Source: Armillaria gallica (taxonomy: Eukaryota > Basidiomycota > Agaricomycetes > Agaricales > Physalacriaceae). Taken from it: a DNA stretch of 64,000 bases. The translations under genes were made by a program, and so were the position numbers. The DNA lies in NCBI GenBank assembly GCA_037576215.1, contig JBANDB010000004.1, positions 5,518,001 to 5,582,000 on the forward strand, given 5' to 3'. Positions within the stretch are counted from its first letter, which is position 1. Each line of letters starts with the position of its first letter. The notes under the pieces were generated by a model. The model did not search any database. It saw only the letters and a list, made by a program, of their open reading frames with translations, and was not told the origin of the DNA. Shown here piece by piece: positions 45,261 to 57,679 of this stretch.

Positions 45261-46977
45261 TGTCATGCCCGCAGCATGTCTAAGGATGTAATTTTGCAAA
45301 ATTCACATACCTTACACATTAGCAAAGCAGAAGCACAGAGAGCGGACTAACAATGCAAATGGCACGTGAGGAAGCAAGGTCACTAAGGTTGAGAGCTCTA
45401 TGATAGAAACAGAAGCAACAGAATTAAAACATAAGGACTTCGTTGTTGCACTGTACCTTATGGGCATGCACGACAATAGGGCCGAAGAGCAAGCTTACTC
45501 GTGCAAAACATCCGTCTGCAGTAGAGAAATCAACTTTCAGTGGGATGCGCTTGTACGCAGGCTGGGACTAATTTAGATAACTACGCATCCATAATCTATG
45601 ATGCATAGTCCCTGGAGATCTGGAGAAAAGATATCACGCACGGGGTAATCAAAAGAACCCAGGGTATGGCCTAGAAACAGACTTCGGCCGATGGGAATAG
45701 CAAGTGGACTCGAAATCCGAAGCATTCCTTGGTTACTGAGTCTAGAATACGACGCTGTCACCTTCGGAGCAGAACTGAAAGCCGAATATGAGGTGTGATC
45801 GGTGATCGAGGACTAAGCAGCCATTGAGTACAAGTCAGCAAGCTACTCTGCTGCTAGGGCGAACGACATTGACATTGCTTAGCCCTTTGAGGATACTAAA
45901 AGGAGGCCCAAGCGGTGCTCTGCCAAGAGCGTTGCACCAGTTCGGACGAAGAATTATCGGCCGACGAAGGAAGTAAATTACTAAAAGACCGTTTGTAATA
46001 ATAAATTTCCCATAGTATAAGTAGGTAGAATTTCACATAGTAAAGGAAGATACCTACCCCCCACATACAGTAATAAAGTTTCAGTTTGGATCTGGACTTG
46101 TTGCGACGTGTAAGAGTTAGTAGCTTTGAGCCTTGGCTAGAACACAAGTTTAGCGAGCTCACAGAGAAATAGAACAAGAGAAACATTTTGAATAAAAACT
46201 TCGGTTTACTTGAGATAAGAAAGAGATTCAGGGCAGTGACGCTGCGCCCATCTTGAGAGTTTGCTGAGATAAATCTGAGAGAAAAGCTCTGTTCCTTTTC
46301 TGGTTCAGTGTAAAAAGAGAATTTGTGTTGTTTCGGCCTCTGTGTAGGTCTAGAAGTAGTTGCCAGGGAATCAGCCAGCTTGAGCTGTTCTAGCAGTTGC
46401 ACGAAGTGTGACAGGTGTGCGCAGTTGGACCTCGCGGCACCGTTGTTAGGGCAAGCACACTGTGTGTGAGGACTTGCGGGGAAGGTTCTGAAAGTAATTA
46501 AGACTTGAGTGGGAGTGCCAAGGGCCTCCATCGTGACGAGTTTGGAAGTCAGGTTTAGCCACTAAGAGAAAGGCGGCAGTGCGCGCAGATTAGATCTAGC
46601 GGCGAGTCGTACTTAGCGAGCTCACTGACCGAACTTGGTCAACTTGCGGATCTGCGGATCTGTGTGTTCTGGCTATTGAAATATATTTTGCCTTGAGGGT
46701 TGCATGGTTCACCATGCTCTCTTGTAAAAAGCTCTGAAGAGCTAGAGAATTTGAGACTAGCTTGAAAGTACTACGTTGTTGCGCATATCGTTCTAGCGAG
46801 CTCACTGAGAGAAATTGGGATACTGTCAGCGCGCAAGTGGAATTAAAATCCTTGCTCCCCTCCGCACTTAAGGAGATTGTGTGTGTGTGTGTTTAGTGGG
46901 GTTGAGTTGAGTTTGGTGTGTGTTCACGCTAGGCTGTGCTCAGTTTCACAGGTGCCCATCACCAGCCTCATCAACGG
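45261..46977 (-). mobile_element. 1.7-kb LTR-like element, inverted copy L
   Basis: Reverse complement of 49532-51245 over its full length. One end is TGTCATGCCCGCAGC at 45261; the other is the CATCAACGG at 46977. TATGG occurs just left (45256-45260) and, offset by one base, just right (46979-46983), a possible target duplication. It contains a 211-aa ORF (46531-45896, minus, MEALGTPTQVLITFR) with no recognised domain, likely not a true gene. A GTGAGCTC(G/A)CTA motif recurs at least three times inside. Confidence 0.6.
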
Positions 46978-47279
46978 ATATGGCTGTAGACAAGCCATCC
47001 CGCTACAGGCATGGACATACCCATATCCATACCATGGGCATCTGGTCCACAACCTCAATGGTGTCAATGGTCAATAATACGGTCGTGACAGCTGTGCATA
47101 TAGCTGTGCACAGTCAAAGTAAACAAATTTGTATTGCTATAGCTGTATCTACTCATATAAGCCCTCAATCATCACCTAGAATCTCCTCAACTGCTGTGCA
47201 GGCCAAGCGCAACCAATGTTTAATCAACATCAGTGTTTGGATTGTGTCTGCTTTGAGGTTTGCATGCCACATTGAGATG
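46978..47279. other. Spacer between element L and hAT 3' end
   Basis: Contains repeated CCATATCCAT-like words also seen near 57540-57640. No gene supported. Confidence 0.3.
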
Positions 47280-49531
47280 GTGTCACAGCTACTTGAAAAT
47301 ATGCATTCCACAGCAACTGCTGAGCCTATCAGGGTAAATAAGTGCTACATTGTCTGTCAAATAAATATAGGACATACCTGGCATGGACATGATATCACGA
47401 GCGAGACAGTAAAGGTGAGGATGTGTTTGTTGGCGTGCATGCCACCAGGTGACAGGATCACAGAACTCAATGTCCTCCTGAGGAAGAGCAAAGTACTGGT
47501 CCAACTCATTAACATTTGTTGGAGCACTTTTCCTGTAGTGAGCCTTGAAGTTCCTCTTTTGTGGTGAACCTTGACCAAGAAACAATGTTGATGTGGATGC
47601 TTGTGTTGTGACAGGTGAAGGGGTAATGGCTGTCACAGTAGTTGAAGATTTTGCTACATAGTTGTCATTATAGTACTGATAGAGGCAAGATATTTGATCT
47701 TCAAGAAATCAGTCAAGTTCATCATCATCAGACAACTTGAGCTTCAGACCCGAGTATGAAATACAAGGGTCAAGAACTGAGAAAGACATTTAATAGGTAG
47801 TACCAAGGAGGAAGGAGCACATACGAGCAGCCCAGATATAAAACGGAGATGCATCAAACTTGTAATAATAATCACTGAGCTTCTGGTGGGCATCTGTTAA
47901 ACCTTGCTTGATCTCCGGTGCTGTACTGTCAGGTAGGCTGGTAAGTATTTCTTTGATGTGTTGCTGCAGTCCATGAAATGTAGCATGTGTTGTCGAGAGC
48001 ATAGGTATCTTTGTGGTGGACATCTCCATTGTTGCCAAACGAAACTGCTTGAGCCAGTCGGTGACCATAGAAATCACCTCCCAATCTTCATTGGAAAGTT
48101 CATAGTGATCTCGTAATTCCTTGCTGGTGGCAACAAACATGTTTACAGCTCCTCGGTAGTCAAGTGCATGACCTTAATGAATTGTCAACATGCAAGCCTT
48201 AATCAGTCATGTGTAGTACATATGAAGCATCTGGTGAGTAGATGTCCAGCGTGTATGAATATCAAAAATAAGCAGTAACACGGTTTCGGCCACATAGTCT
48301 GCCTTCTTCTTCAGATACTCCTTAGCTCTTTCCAGCCAGGATGCTCATCGTTGAAGACTAGAATGAACTGCAACAACCACTTTGTGAAGCTAACAAATGA
48401 AGGATAGCATAGATTCTCAGCAAGGATAAGACCACGGACTGAACTAGAAATATTACCTTGACAATGGCTGTAAGAACTTCAACATTATCAGTGCCCCATC
48501 CTCAAGAAGATGATGTCTCGTCATCATCATCATCAACAGGCTCTCTAGCCACAGCCTCCTTATCATTTTTGCAGTTGATGGGCAGAGTAACAGTATCCTG
48601 ATACAATGAAGTATGTCCAGCAGACTTCTTTGACTCAGATCGGCTGATGGCACCAATAGCCTCAAGGAGCTATGTGACTGATATAAGAGATAGTCATATA
48701 GAAACAAGGTATCATACCTTTAAAGCAGCCAGATGAATAGTATGCAGCATACAATGAAGGCGAGAGTCTCACACAGAGAAATCAATACCTTTGAGCTGAC
48801 ACCGGAATTTGATTTCCTCAATCATAGTATCGTTATTGGTGGCATTATCCATGACAAAGGCCATAATCTAGGTCAAAACGTGAGCACCAGGTTGTATTCG
48901 CTAAAGGATTGCCTGTACACATTCTATCAGTCCATACTTCTGCAAAGTCTCCCAAACGGCAGCAGCCATGTTGATGCCAGAATGCTCGCTGATAAGCTCA
49001 CGAAAATCAATTAGAATCTCCTCTGAGTAGACTTCATAAGCATTGAGAATATTAGGAGATGAGGCTACTTACCTAACTTTCCCTTGTTGTTGATGAAGTG
49101 GGCTACAATAGCCATGAAGGCGAGGCCATTTGGCAATGTCCAGGCATCTAAAGAGATTGATAATTTCGAGTCAAGCTCCTGTTAGGGTATTTAAGACTTA
49201 ATCTGACTTGCAATTTCTATCAGCAACTTACAGCAAATGTTTCATGAAGACTCGCTTCTACATCTTTCCCCATTTCCATGACTCACTGTTTGATTGTTGA
49301 GCACCCCAGAATGTGGAGAGTTGGTGATGGATGATGCATGTAGGTGAGAAGAGCACGGAACTCCAGTCTCTCAACCTCTTCAAATGGTTAGTCACATGGG
49401 ACTATCCATTCTGTGAGAAGTTGTTTGAATTTAGCCTGATCCCATGGTCCCTGGGCACACTGCAATATTAGAAACATGTAGAAGAAAAGAGACAAAACTC
49501 ACTGCTGCTTCTGCCACTTGACGGGCAAATG
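47280..49531 (-). pseudogene. hAT transposase, C-terminal part
   Basis: In coding order: MAFARQVAEAA, a short GTGAGT...TTGCAG intron, CAQGPWDQAKFKQLLTEWIV, then ELDSKLSISLDAWTLPNGLA (RNase H-like first Asp), FMAIVAHFINNKGKL, EILIDFRELISEHSG, LHCMLHTIHLAALKLLEAIG, ELSNEDWEVISMVTDWLKQF (48140-47790) and the hAT dimerisation tail NELDQYFALPQEDIEFCDPVTWWHARQQ. Many stops and frameshifts break it. The layout is that of Ac-like hAT transposases common in basidiomycetes. The N-terminal part lies beyond the 1.7-kb insertion, at 51246-52234. Confidence 0.75.
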
Positions 49532-51245
49532 CCATTGACGAGACTGGTGACAGGCACCTGTGAAACTGAGCATGGCCTAGCGTGATCACACACCAAACTC
49601 AACTCAACCCCACTAAACACACACACACACAATCTCCTTAAGTGCAGAGGGGAGCAAGGATTTTAATTCTACTTGCACGCTGACAGTATCCCAATTCTCT
49701 CAGTGAGCTCGCTAGAACGATATGCGCAACAACATAGTACTTTCAAGCTAGTCTCAAATTCTCTAGCTCCTCAGAGCTTTTTACAAGAGAGCATGGTGAA
49801 CCATGCAACTCTCGAGGCAAAATATATTTCAATAGCCGGAACACATGGATGTGCAGATCTGCAAGTTGACCAAGTTCAGTCAGTGAGCTCACTAAGTACA
49901 ACTCGCCGCTAGATCTAATCTGTGCGTGCCGCCACCTTTCTCTTAGTGGCTAAACCTGACTTCCAAACTCGTCACGATGGAGGCCCTTGGCACTCCCACT
50001 CAAGTCTTAATTACTTTCAGAACTGTCCCCGCAAGTCCTCACACACAGTGCGCTCGCCCTAACAACGGTGCTGTGAGGTCCAACTGCGCACACCTGTCAC
50101 ACTTCATGCAACTGCTAGAACAGCTCAAGCTGGCTGATTCCCTGGCAACTACTTCTAGACCTACACAGAGGCCGACACAACACAAATTCTCTTTTTACAC
50201 TGAACCAGAAAAGGAACAGAGCTTTTCTCTCAGATTTATCTCAGCAAACTCTCAAGATGGGTGCAGCGTCACTGCCCCGAATCTCTTTCTTATCTCAAGT
50301 AAACCAAAGTTTTTATTCAAAATGTTTCTCTTGTTCTATTTCTCTGTGAGCTCGCTAAACTTGCATTCTAGCCAAGGCTCGAAGCTACTAACTCTTACAT
50401 GTCGCAACAAGTCCAGATCCAAACTGAAACTTTATTACTGTATGTGGGAGGTAGGTATCTTGCTTTTAATACGTGAAAATATACTCTACTTATACTACGG
50501 AAGATTGATTGTTACAAACAGATGTTTAGTAATTTACTTCTTTTTCGGCCGGGTATCCCTCATCCGAGTTGGCCCAGCGCTCTAGGCAGCGTGCCACTTG
50601 TTCCTCTTTTTAGTATCCTCAAAGAGCTAAGCGGTGTCTACGTCGCTTGCCCTAGCAGCAGAATAGCTTGCAAGCGTGCACTCAATAGCTGCTTAATCCT
50701 CGATCACCGATCACCCTCTGTATTTGGCTTTCAGGTCTGCTCCGCAGGTGACAGTGTCATGTTCTAGACTCGGTAACCAAGCAATGCCTCGGCTTTCCAG
50801 TCCGCTTGCTACTTCCATCGGCCGAAGCCTGTTTCTAGGCCATGCCTGGGGTTCTCTTGATTACCCCACACGTGATATCGTTTTTCCGGATCTCCAGGGA
50901 CCACGTGTCATAGATTACAGACGCGTCATTATCTAAATTGGCCTCGGCCCACATACAAGCGCATCCCACTCCAGCTGAGTCCTCTATTGCAAATGGGTGG
51001 TTTGGCAATCTAGCTCGCCCTTTGGCCTTGTTGCCGTGCATGCCCATAAGGTACAGTGCAATGACGAAGTCCTTATGTTTTAATCCTGTTGCTTCTTTTT
51101 CTGTTATAGAGCTCTCTACCTCAGTGACCTTGCTTCTTCGCGTGCCACTTGCACTGTCAGCCTGCTCACGATGCCTCTGCATTGCTGAAGTGTAAGGTAT
51201 GACATTTTGCAAAATTACACCCTTAGACACGCTGCGGGCATGACA
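49532..51245 (+). mobile_element. 1.7-kb LTR-like element, copy R inside hAT gene
   Basis: Inserted into the hAT coding sequence. The host frame reads ...ASSNIET on the 52-kb side and AFARQVAEAA on the 49.5-kb side, which join without loss. The element spans exactly the part shared with copy L. A TG...CA-ended core (TGTGAAAC at 49559 to GCATGACA at 51245) suits an LTR, but shared sequence extends 27 bp further to 49532, and no clear target duplication was seen. It is CpG-richer than the surrounding hAT, hence younger. Confidence 0.6.
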
Positions 51246-52234
51246 CTGTCTCAATGTTTGATGATGCCCTCTCCAGTTTCTAGATGAACTTGGTCACAGT
51301 ACATGCATCAAGAGTGGTCATTCCATTGGCTATCCTGATCTCTTCTTGAGTCAGCGGCATAGTTCGACTATGAAGGGCACCCCAAAGTTGGTACATTGCT
51401 GGGAAATTATTTTTTAAGTGGGTGATAAGCACTGTGAAAGTTCACATGAAGAACACTCTTACACTATGAAGGGAGGACGTACTGGAGAGGTTGCCTCGCA
51501 TTGATTTTGTTATTGTTATTATCTTGCGGTGTTTGCCATGGAAACATTTGTAGTGTACATCACCTGGATCGCCAGGTTTCCCATCTGCGTTGACTTTGCA
51601 AGTCTCATAGAAATGGTAGATGGGGTTGGACTTCTTCGATTTCTTCTTCAAATTCTTGGTGGACTGGAACGACTGTCAGAAAGCATTCAATACAAAGTAG
51701 AAAGTATGAAAAACCTTGGTATTCTTCGGGTCAGGATCAGATCTATTCTTTTGAGATGCATCTGAATCACCGGAAACATCCATACATTGACACTTTGAAG
51801 AGATATCGCTCTCTTGGGCTTTGCATTTCATTTGCTTCTTGCAAAGGTGACATTCATCTCCCTTGCCAGTCACAGGGATTGTTTTCAAAGGCAGAGAGCC
51901 GGCAAGCTGGTTCAAAGTCAGCGACGAGGTAAACAGTATGTGATGGGATGCATACCTCTTCATTGGTGATCCCTACATCGCCATCTGAGTTGTCACTGGC
52001 TTCTGAAGTCCCATCCATATCATCTGTGTACTCGCTGCTATCATCCCCATTGTCAGTTGCCTTTTCTTTACCCTTGCTAGTGCCCTTCTTCAATTTCTTC
52101 GACATGCATTTGTGTGGCTTGGGTGGAGCAGCTGGGTTGCCATCTTTATCTAGTTTTTTTGCTGCAATATAGGCAGAGAACTTAGTGTTGCTCCTGTTGC
52201 AGAGCCCATGGCCATGAAGTTCATGACCTGACAA
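51246..52234 (-). pseudogene. hAT transposase, N-terminal part
   Basis: Coding order from 52234: NRSNTKFSAYIAAKKLDKDG, a Lys-rich then acidic stretch (SSEYTDDMDGTSEASDNSDG), CHLCKKQMKCKAQESD (Cys cluster), then after an intron KSNPIYHFYE, GDVHYKCFHGKHR and ITITKSMRGNL (BED-finger-like region typical of this hAT branch), and HLKNNFPAMYQLWGALHSR, EEIRIANGMTTLDA, KLERASSNIET to the insertion point. A TAG within FI*KLERAS and intron-like gaps are present. This fits upstream of 49531 as one gene. Confidence 0.65.
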
Positions 52235-52238
52235 GCCA

Positions 52239-52679
52239 TCATAATGAGTTTACTGAAGAAAATAAGCCTAGGAAGAACAAACCAACAGGTCCTGATGGCC
52301 CCACAGCAGAGGTGTCATTATCAGGGTCATTGATCCACTCGATATCTGAAGCTTCCTTGAGTGTGCCATCAGCATTGCAGGCACATTGCTCCCAATTATC
52401 CACTGTTGAGGAAATTAACTGAAGACCATGAATAGTGTCAGAGAGGAATGATGTACCTCCTCCAAGGAGTCCAACAACAAAATGCAGGTGCATCATAGAG
52501 CTAACACCAAGTTCTCCCATTATCTGAAACTCAAATACTGGTCTATGTTGCCCAGGGACATAGAACCCATAGCTAAATGAAGATAGTATTCCCAGGATAT
52601 ACTTCTTATGGTGCAGGAACGCAACGATATTGCGGACCTTGGTTTTCTTGGTCACCACTGAGAGGATGCACATAAGCAC
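52239..52679 (-). CDS. Unassigned ORF upstream of the hAT gene
   Basis: 146 aa, including FHHKK-like and GFYVPGQHRPVFEFQIMGEL, then DNWEQCACNADGTLKEASDI. The last 20 codons approach the hAT N-terminal frame. It may be an extra upstream exon of the same transposon or a separate hypothetical protein. No domain recognised. Confidence 0.35.
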   Translation of the reverse strand: MLMCILSVVTKKTKVRNIVAFLHHKKYILGILSSFSYGFYVPGQHRPVFEFQIMGELGVSSMMHLHFVVGLLGGGTSFLSDTIHGLQLISSTVDNWEQCACNADGTLKEASDIEWINDPDNDTSAVGPSGPVGLFFLGLFSSVNSL

Positions 52680-53873
52680 TCAAAAGCGAAACAGGAGACT
52701 TCAATACTCACAAACAGGAATTGAAGCATTCAATGTGCCCATAATCCACACGGTCATTGCTTCCTCATCAACCAGACATTGGAGCTGGTCGAGACACATG
52801 TGGGAGACATGAGATCAATGGTAGTGAAGCGGACCTGGCGGGACAAGCTTTTGGAGCTGTAGTGAAGTTGGAAATATAAGATTTCCTTTGAGACGACATT
52901 AGAACGAGCTTTTACAAAGTGCTGTTCACATACTAAGCAGCAGGAGTAGAAGAATAGCATAGAAAAGAACCAGAGTGATCACACCAGGAACAGATACTCT
53001 CAACTCATAGTCCAGGGTATCGAGTGAAGCAAGGATATGGGGATGTTGAAGGCAAGCAAGCACGAGAATGACCAGAAGAAGAAAAATCAATAGTGAGAGA
53101 AAAAACCATTGAAAAGGGTGACGAGATACTGAACAGAATGACATCGTCGTCAGACAGCTATTTTTCTTGCATCAAAAGTCTGGTAAGGACTGTTGAGTGC
53201 ATGACTGCTTGCGAAAATAAAGCCTACCAACTTTGCAACACAGCACCTTGGGGACGTGGGTCACTCATGGGAGAAGGTACAAGTCAGGGCACAAATGTCC
53301 TGCTTTTATTAACATCCCCTTGCTGTGGCAAACATAGGAATAGCTTTGAAATGATGAAACAGGAGATATGAGGTAGATTTACCTTGAGATTGGCATATCT
53401 TTCCATGTATTCAGTGAAATCATTGCATATTGAGCTCCACGTTGTGAATATATTTTTCTATTATAGTCTGAGACAGGGCATGAATCTTAAAATGCCAGAG
53501 AACGTACATAAAGGAGTTTGCGAGGTGACCCGCTGCCAGAAATCAGCTTGATTTTCATATAATTCTAAGGAAAATTTGAAGGGCTGTCAAGCGTCTGAGA
53601 TTCTCAAAGGCTCAAAATGCTGTTTGCTTCTTAATGAGATAGAGAGTTGAAAGATAAAATGGATTAGATGGTTGAGTACAGAGCAACATGTGAAACTAGT
53701 CCTAGAGTCTTGTCGACGTGGCAGGTCAAAAGTAAGAATATATTGATCAGATCAATATTCCCATCAAACGGGATCCAGCACTATCAACTGAACCAATGAC
53801 ATTCTTACCCCTTGTCAATACTCCTGTGTATGAGGCTGTGTGATGGGAGGATATAAGATTGCCCATTGATATG
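52680..53873. other. Unassigned, CpG-poor
   Basis: Short ORFs only. A minus-strand hydrophobic ORF (53144-52926) may be a membrane-like artefact of T-rich DNA. No repeat match found. Confidence 0.3.
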
Positions 53874-54960
53874 CTTGGTATCAGGCTACCCATAGATTTT
53901 GCGATTTTATATCAAATAATGCAGTCTACAAGCAGTACAGAGAGATATAGTGAAGGCTTTACACTGATAGCTAGAATACTACATAAGATAGTGAGCAATA
54001 CAGTATAAGAACAGACTTAGAAGCGACATCTAAATGAGCCAACTCTACAAGCCTTCAACACTGAATGCTATTCCCTGCCCAAAACAAGACTATTTACAGT
54101 TGGAACCAAGGGACACATTGAAATGAGTTACAAACAATAAAGCAGAACACAGAAGGACTAGATTACTTGTCATCTCGATGACTTGAATAAACCTAGAAGA
54201 GAATCACTAAGTCCACAATGGTTCACACCGTGAAATGAACTTAGTCTAGAACATGAATAAACTTGGAATAACTGAATAACCAATGCTTGGTGCTGATGAT
54301 GAGCCTCCAGGCTCTGTACGCTCAGAATTCACAGATTTTCCCTGCTAATTAACACTACTGTCCCTTCAATGGCCTTTCAGCAAACCAATGATTGCACACA
54401 CACTGATACCACTTTTATCCTACAGCAATCACTCCTCACACGCTTTGTTATCCATCCCATCTTGCCACGCATCATAATTGCCATACTTCATCATGGCAAG
54501 GCACCTTCAATCGACAATCATCCCAATACAGAATTGACGCATCACTCAGAAGCACCTAGTTGACACGCTCATTGATCACTTAATGAAAATGATGTGATTG
54601 ACAGGAGTACCCTCCCAGCTATGGCAATTGCAGCTACAGCAACTACAGACTGTGTTTACTAAGGCTGTTACTTCACCAAGGCCTCAAGAAAATGTTGCCC
54701 CATGTGTACTCCTCAGCACGGTGACTATCGCTCAAGTAATCCACAGCTAAACAGCACCTAATGATCTGTGCATTGCTCAATGACCCCATATGGTTTGCAT
54801 CCATATGTGGCAAGGTCGACGAGTTGCTGTTACTTTAGAAGACAAAGTACCATATGTTTCCTCTGATTTTTACAAAGCCAAGGCCTTACAGCCTTACTAA
54901 GTATCGTGTATTTACTCTATTTATAAATTTGTACTTGTAGTATAAAAACTAGTTAGAAAA
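53874..54960. repeat. Left part of a diverged relative of the ACTAGT LTR family
   Basis: TGGTATCAGGCTAC followed by ATAGATTTTGCGATTTTATA aligns with the start of the element at 38422 (TGATACGCCAGCTAC, CTAGATTTTGCGATTTTATA). Similar words continue (GATAGCTAGA, AACAGACTTAGAA, CACTGAATGCTA). A TATAAATTT at about 54921 may correspond to the TATA at 39151. ACTAGT is much rarer here, as expected after decay. Confidence 0.5.
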
Positions 54961-55112
54961 TGTAGTTCAAGGACAGTTCATCTCTAGTTGACCCCAGACT
55001 ACATCAATTATCGTCACACACTAGTCTATCGCCAGTAAACCATGTCTATTCACTGTTCTATGGCAATATACTGTTTACCCCAGCATATTCTCGATTGCAC
55101 GTCAACTCTTGA

Positions 55113-55378
55113 CACTGCATGATGGCTTTGATATGTGAGGCTGAAATATTGAAAACGAAAGATATTTATTTTTAGCTAGTTTTTAGCTTAAAATATCCAA
55201 AAAATATGCATAATATCTTTTCTATATTTGTGAAAATCACCTCAAAATTGGATAAAATCACAAATAGAGTAAAGATTTTGTACATATCTCTTTGATATTT
55301 TGGGCTAAAAACTAGCTAAAAATAAATATCTTTCGATTTCAATATTTCAGCCTCACATATCAAAGCCATCATGCAGTG
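55113..55378. mobile_element. Palindromic fold-back MITE, CACTG ends
   Basis: 266 bp that is one long near-palindrome. The outer ~85 bp of each arm (CACTGCATGATGGCTTTGAT onward) are almost identical inverted copies, and weaker complementarity continues towards the centre. The ends CACTG...CAGTG are flanked by TGA on both sides (55110-55112 and 55379-55381), a 3-bp target duplication. CACT(A/G) ends with a 3-bp duplication suit the CACTA/CMC superfamily. No ORF. Confidence 0.8.
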
Positions 55379-56260
55379 TGAGCTCACCAGAGTTATTCCA
55401 CAGTTTTTAACTGTGAAGAGTCCTTCACTATGTGCTCTTCACTCTTAACACTATTGGTGCATGCTCATACTGTGCCAATACGTGATCACCACGCCATATC
55501 TTGTCCCTGTTATCTTTTATAGGCCGTCATTGTTTCACTTTCACACCATTGGAGTTTTTACAGTTTCCCTTTCGCCATCGTTATCATTGCCCACTTGGGT
55601 AGTCTCAGAGCAGACTTAGGATCAGTTCAGCAAGTTTTCATATAGTATCAGTCCCTCAAGTGGACTTGAAGGTTAGTTTTGACATAGGATAGGATCATTT
55701 CAGTACCAGACCAGTTTTGACATCGACTCAGCACCCTCGCATCATATAGGACCAGTATCACCACTAGTTTTTGTAGTTCCACATTTTCTCTTGCCAGTCC
55801 ACCCTCAGCACCTCGTTCCATGTTTATTTCACCACTCGCAGTCCCCACACTGTTTTCTCATCGCCTTGCTCACCCATAGACTATTGCTGACCGTCTAGTC
55901 TACCTTCTATCATTCTCCCTGCTCAGATTACCATCCAGCAACGTTTTCTAGTCTCACTGCACATTTTCTCATATGGATTTGTAGTATTCATGTCATACCT
56001 GTTTTCGTTCCCTCTCACTTTGAGAGAACCCTACCAGCTTATAGCCTTAGCATCTAGTACTCAACTACCAAGCAGTACTACTTCGCAGACTTAAAGTCAC
56101 AGTGTATTCTTGTGTATAGAGGAATTGTTCTACTGCATGGAGGTGCCCTGAACCACTCACACACACGATCACCTTGATTGCTGTGCTACTACGTTAATTA
56201 CCCAATTTCATTCCGAGTTGGTGTTGCCGTTGCCATGGAAATCTTAGGCCCATCACTGAG
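55379..56260 (+). repeat. Diverged LTR related to the chromovirus LTR
   Basis: The stretch with (A/G)GTATTCATGTCATACC at about 55980, AAGTCACAGTGTAT at 56094 and CCACTCACACACAC at 56155 matches the reverse complement of 58475-58720. The match reaches the GCCATGGAA(A/G)TCT(T)AGGC(C/T)CATCA end near 56250. It is thus a plus-oriented relative of the minus-oriented LTR. Confidence 0.55.
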
Positions 56261-57482
56261 ATAGCTAAAGATCATGCAGTGATCGAAGCAAATACAATCT
56301 CAGTCCGACAATCGATCACGATTGGTGGTTACATCCTCGAAATACTGTGCAATTCGTAGTATTGAATAGGAATCCATGCAGCAAGGTATGAAGGAGAAGC
56401 AAGGAGTTTCTACAGACCATTAGGACACTCCTCAGCAATAGAATGACCACTAGTCATTCTGTCCAACTGAATAGAAACCTCGGAATGGTGCAATCCTTGT
56501 AAATTAATTATTCATTGTTTGTATTGATACCCAGAGCTTGTACCATAATTACTTTTAGATACAAGCTCCTATACCTAGACTAGAAATCATATAAATTAGC
56601 AGCAACTAGACACATAAAGGCAGGAAAGCATTCCCCCACATTTGTGCTAGTAGCCTTATAGCTACCTAATCAATCACTGGTTTAATCACATATCCTCGAC
56701 TGAAGTGAATTAAGTTTACCAAGTCAACCCCAAAAGGGCGGCTATAAGTAATCTAGAAGAACTAAGTAGGAAGAAGAGTCATCCCTGTGTTTGTACCTTG
56801 CTAGTTAATTGAACTGCTCCACATACAAAGGCCTCATGCTCCCTCACTGACTAAAGTGATCTAGACATGCTAAGGTGACCACAGACCAAAGACGTTGCCT
56901 AGTTAAAGTGAAATAAGCCCTAGAACACTTTAAGTTCGAACAGTTAACAAGCCAGTGTACTCTAGAGTCTGTGTACTCTTTGCAAGTCTTGTACTTGAAG
57001 ATAGGACCTGTGTGTTCTTTGTAGAGTCTGTGTACTCTTTGTAGAACTTCAGTTCTTTGTTGCAAGCATGTGTGCTTGTGTTGTAATTGAGTCCGTGTAC
57101 TCCAGAGCAATTATGCTCTTTGTAGACCTTTAGGTCTTTGATTGTTTGATTGTTAAAGCTTGTCTAGTTAAAGCCTTACCAGCTCTCCTAGACGAAGTCA
57201 TTGCAAGTCTAAGCCACTCAAACTATACCTTACAAAACCCCCATGTCCATATACCTTGCTATCGCAATCAGTGTATCTCATGTAAACACTTCTAGACTTG
57301 AATCGAAGTTGTTTTGAAGCAAACCCAATTGATTATCAATATCTAAGTACACCACGAGTGCTTCTACCATACTCACCCTCAAACTTAACATTGGTGATTG
57401 TGTGTATGTGTGTGATTTAGTATCTAGATTGATGATCTAGACACTTGTTGCATTTGTGTGCTGCCCGTTACCAAGCACATCA
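56261..57482. repeat. Right part of the diverged ACTAGT-family relative
   Basis: The last ~290 bp resemble 39530-39789, with GTGCTTCTA(T/C)C(G/A)TACTC, ACATTGGTGAT and AGCACATCACC in the same order. Between 56.94 and 57.14 kb short imperfect repeats of GTCTGTGTACTCTTTGTAG occur. Confidence 0.5.
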
Positions 57483-57679
57483 CCATAGATGACTGTTGAT
57501 GGCTAAAGATGTCTGTAGAATACGGTCCGTATCTGTGGCTGGCTACACCACATCCATACTGTACCATGATGTCAGAGGACATCAACGGTGTTACCCCCAT
57601 ATCCATATTGACCATCCATATCTACCGTACTACAGTCACAGTGCCCATCCCTAGAAAAGAGAGAGGGCCTCGAAGATTC

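Noticed and set aside
45896..46531. 211-aa ORF repeated at 49977-50585, at first taken as a conserved gene
   Set aside because: Both ORFs lie inside the inverted 1.7-kb LTR-like copies, so conservation follows from repeat identity. No domain is visible and the C-termini differ.
45261..51245. A single giant transposon with 1.7-kb terminal inverted repeats
   Set aside because: The right copy splits the hAT coding sequence between its N- and C-terminal parts, so it cannot be that transposon's own terminus.
54369..54563. 64-aa His/Thr-rich ORF
   Set aside because: Short, within a decayed LTR-like region, with no homology recognised.
56940..57140. GTCTGTGTACTCTTTG repeats considered as a CRISPR-like or satellite array
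   Set aside because: Repeats are imperfect, irregularly spaced and lie in LTR-like DNA of a eukaryote; no regular spacer structure.
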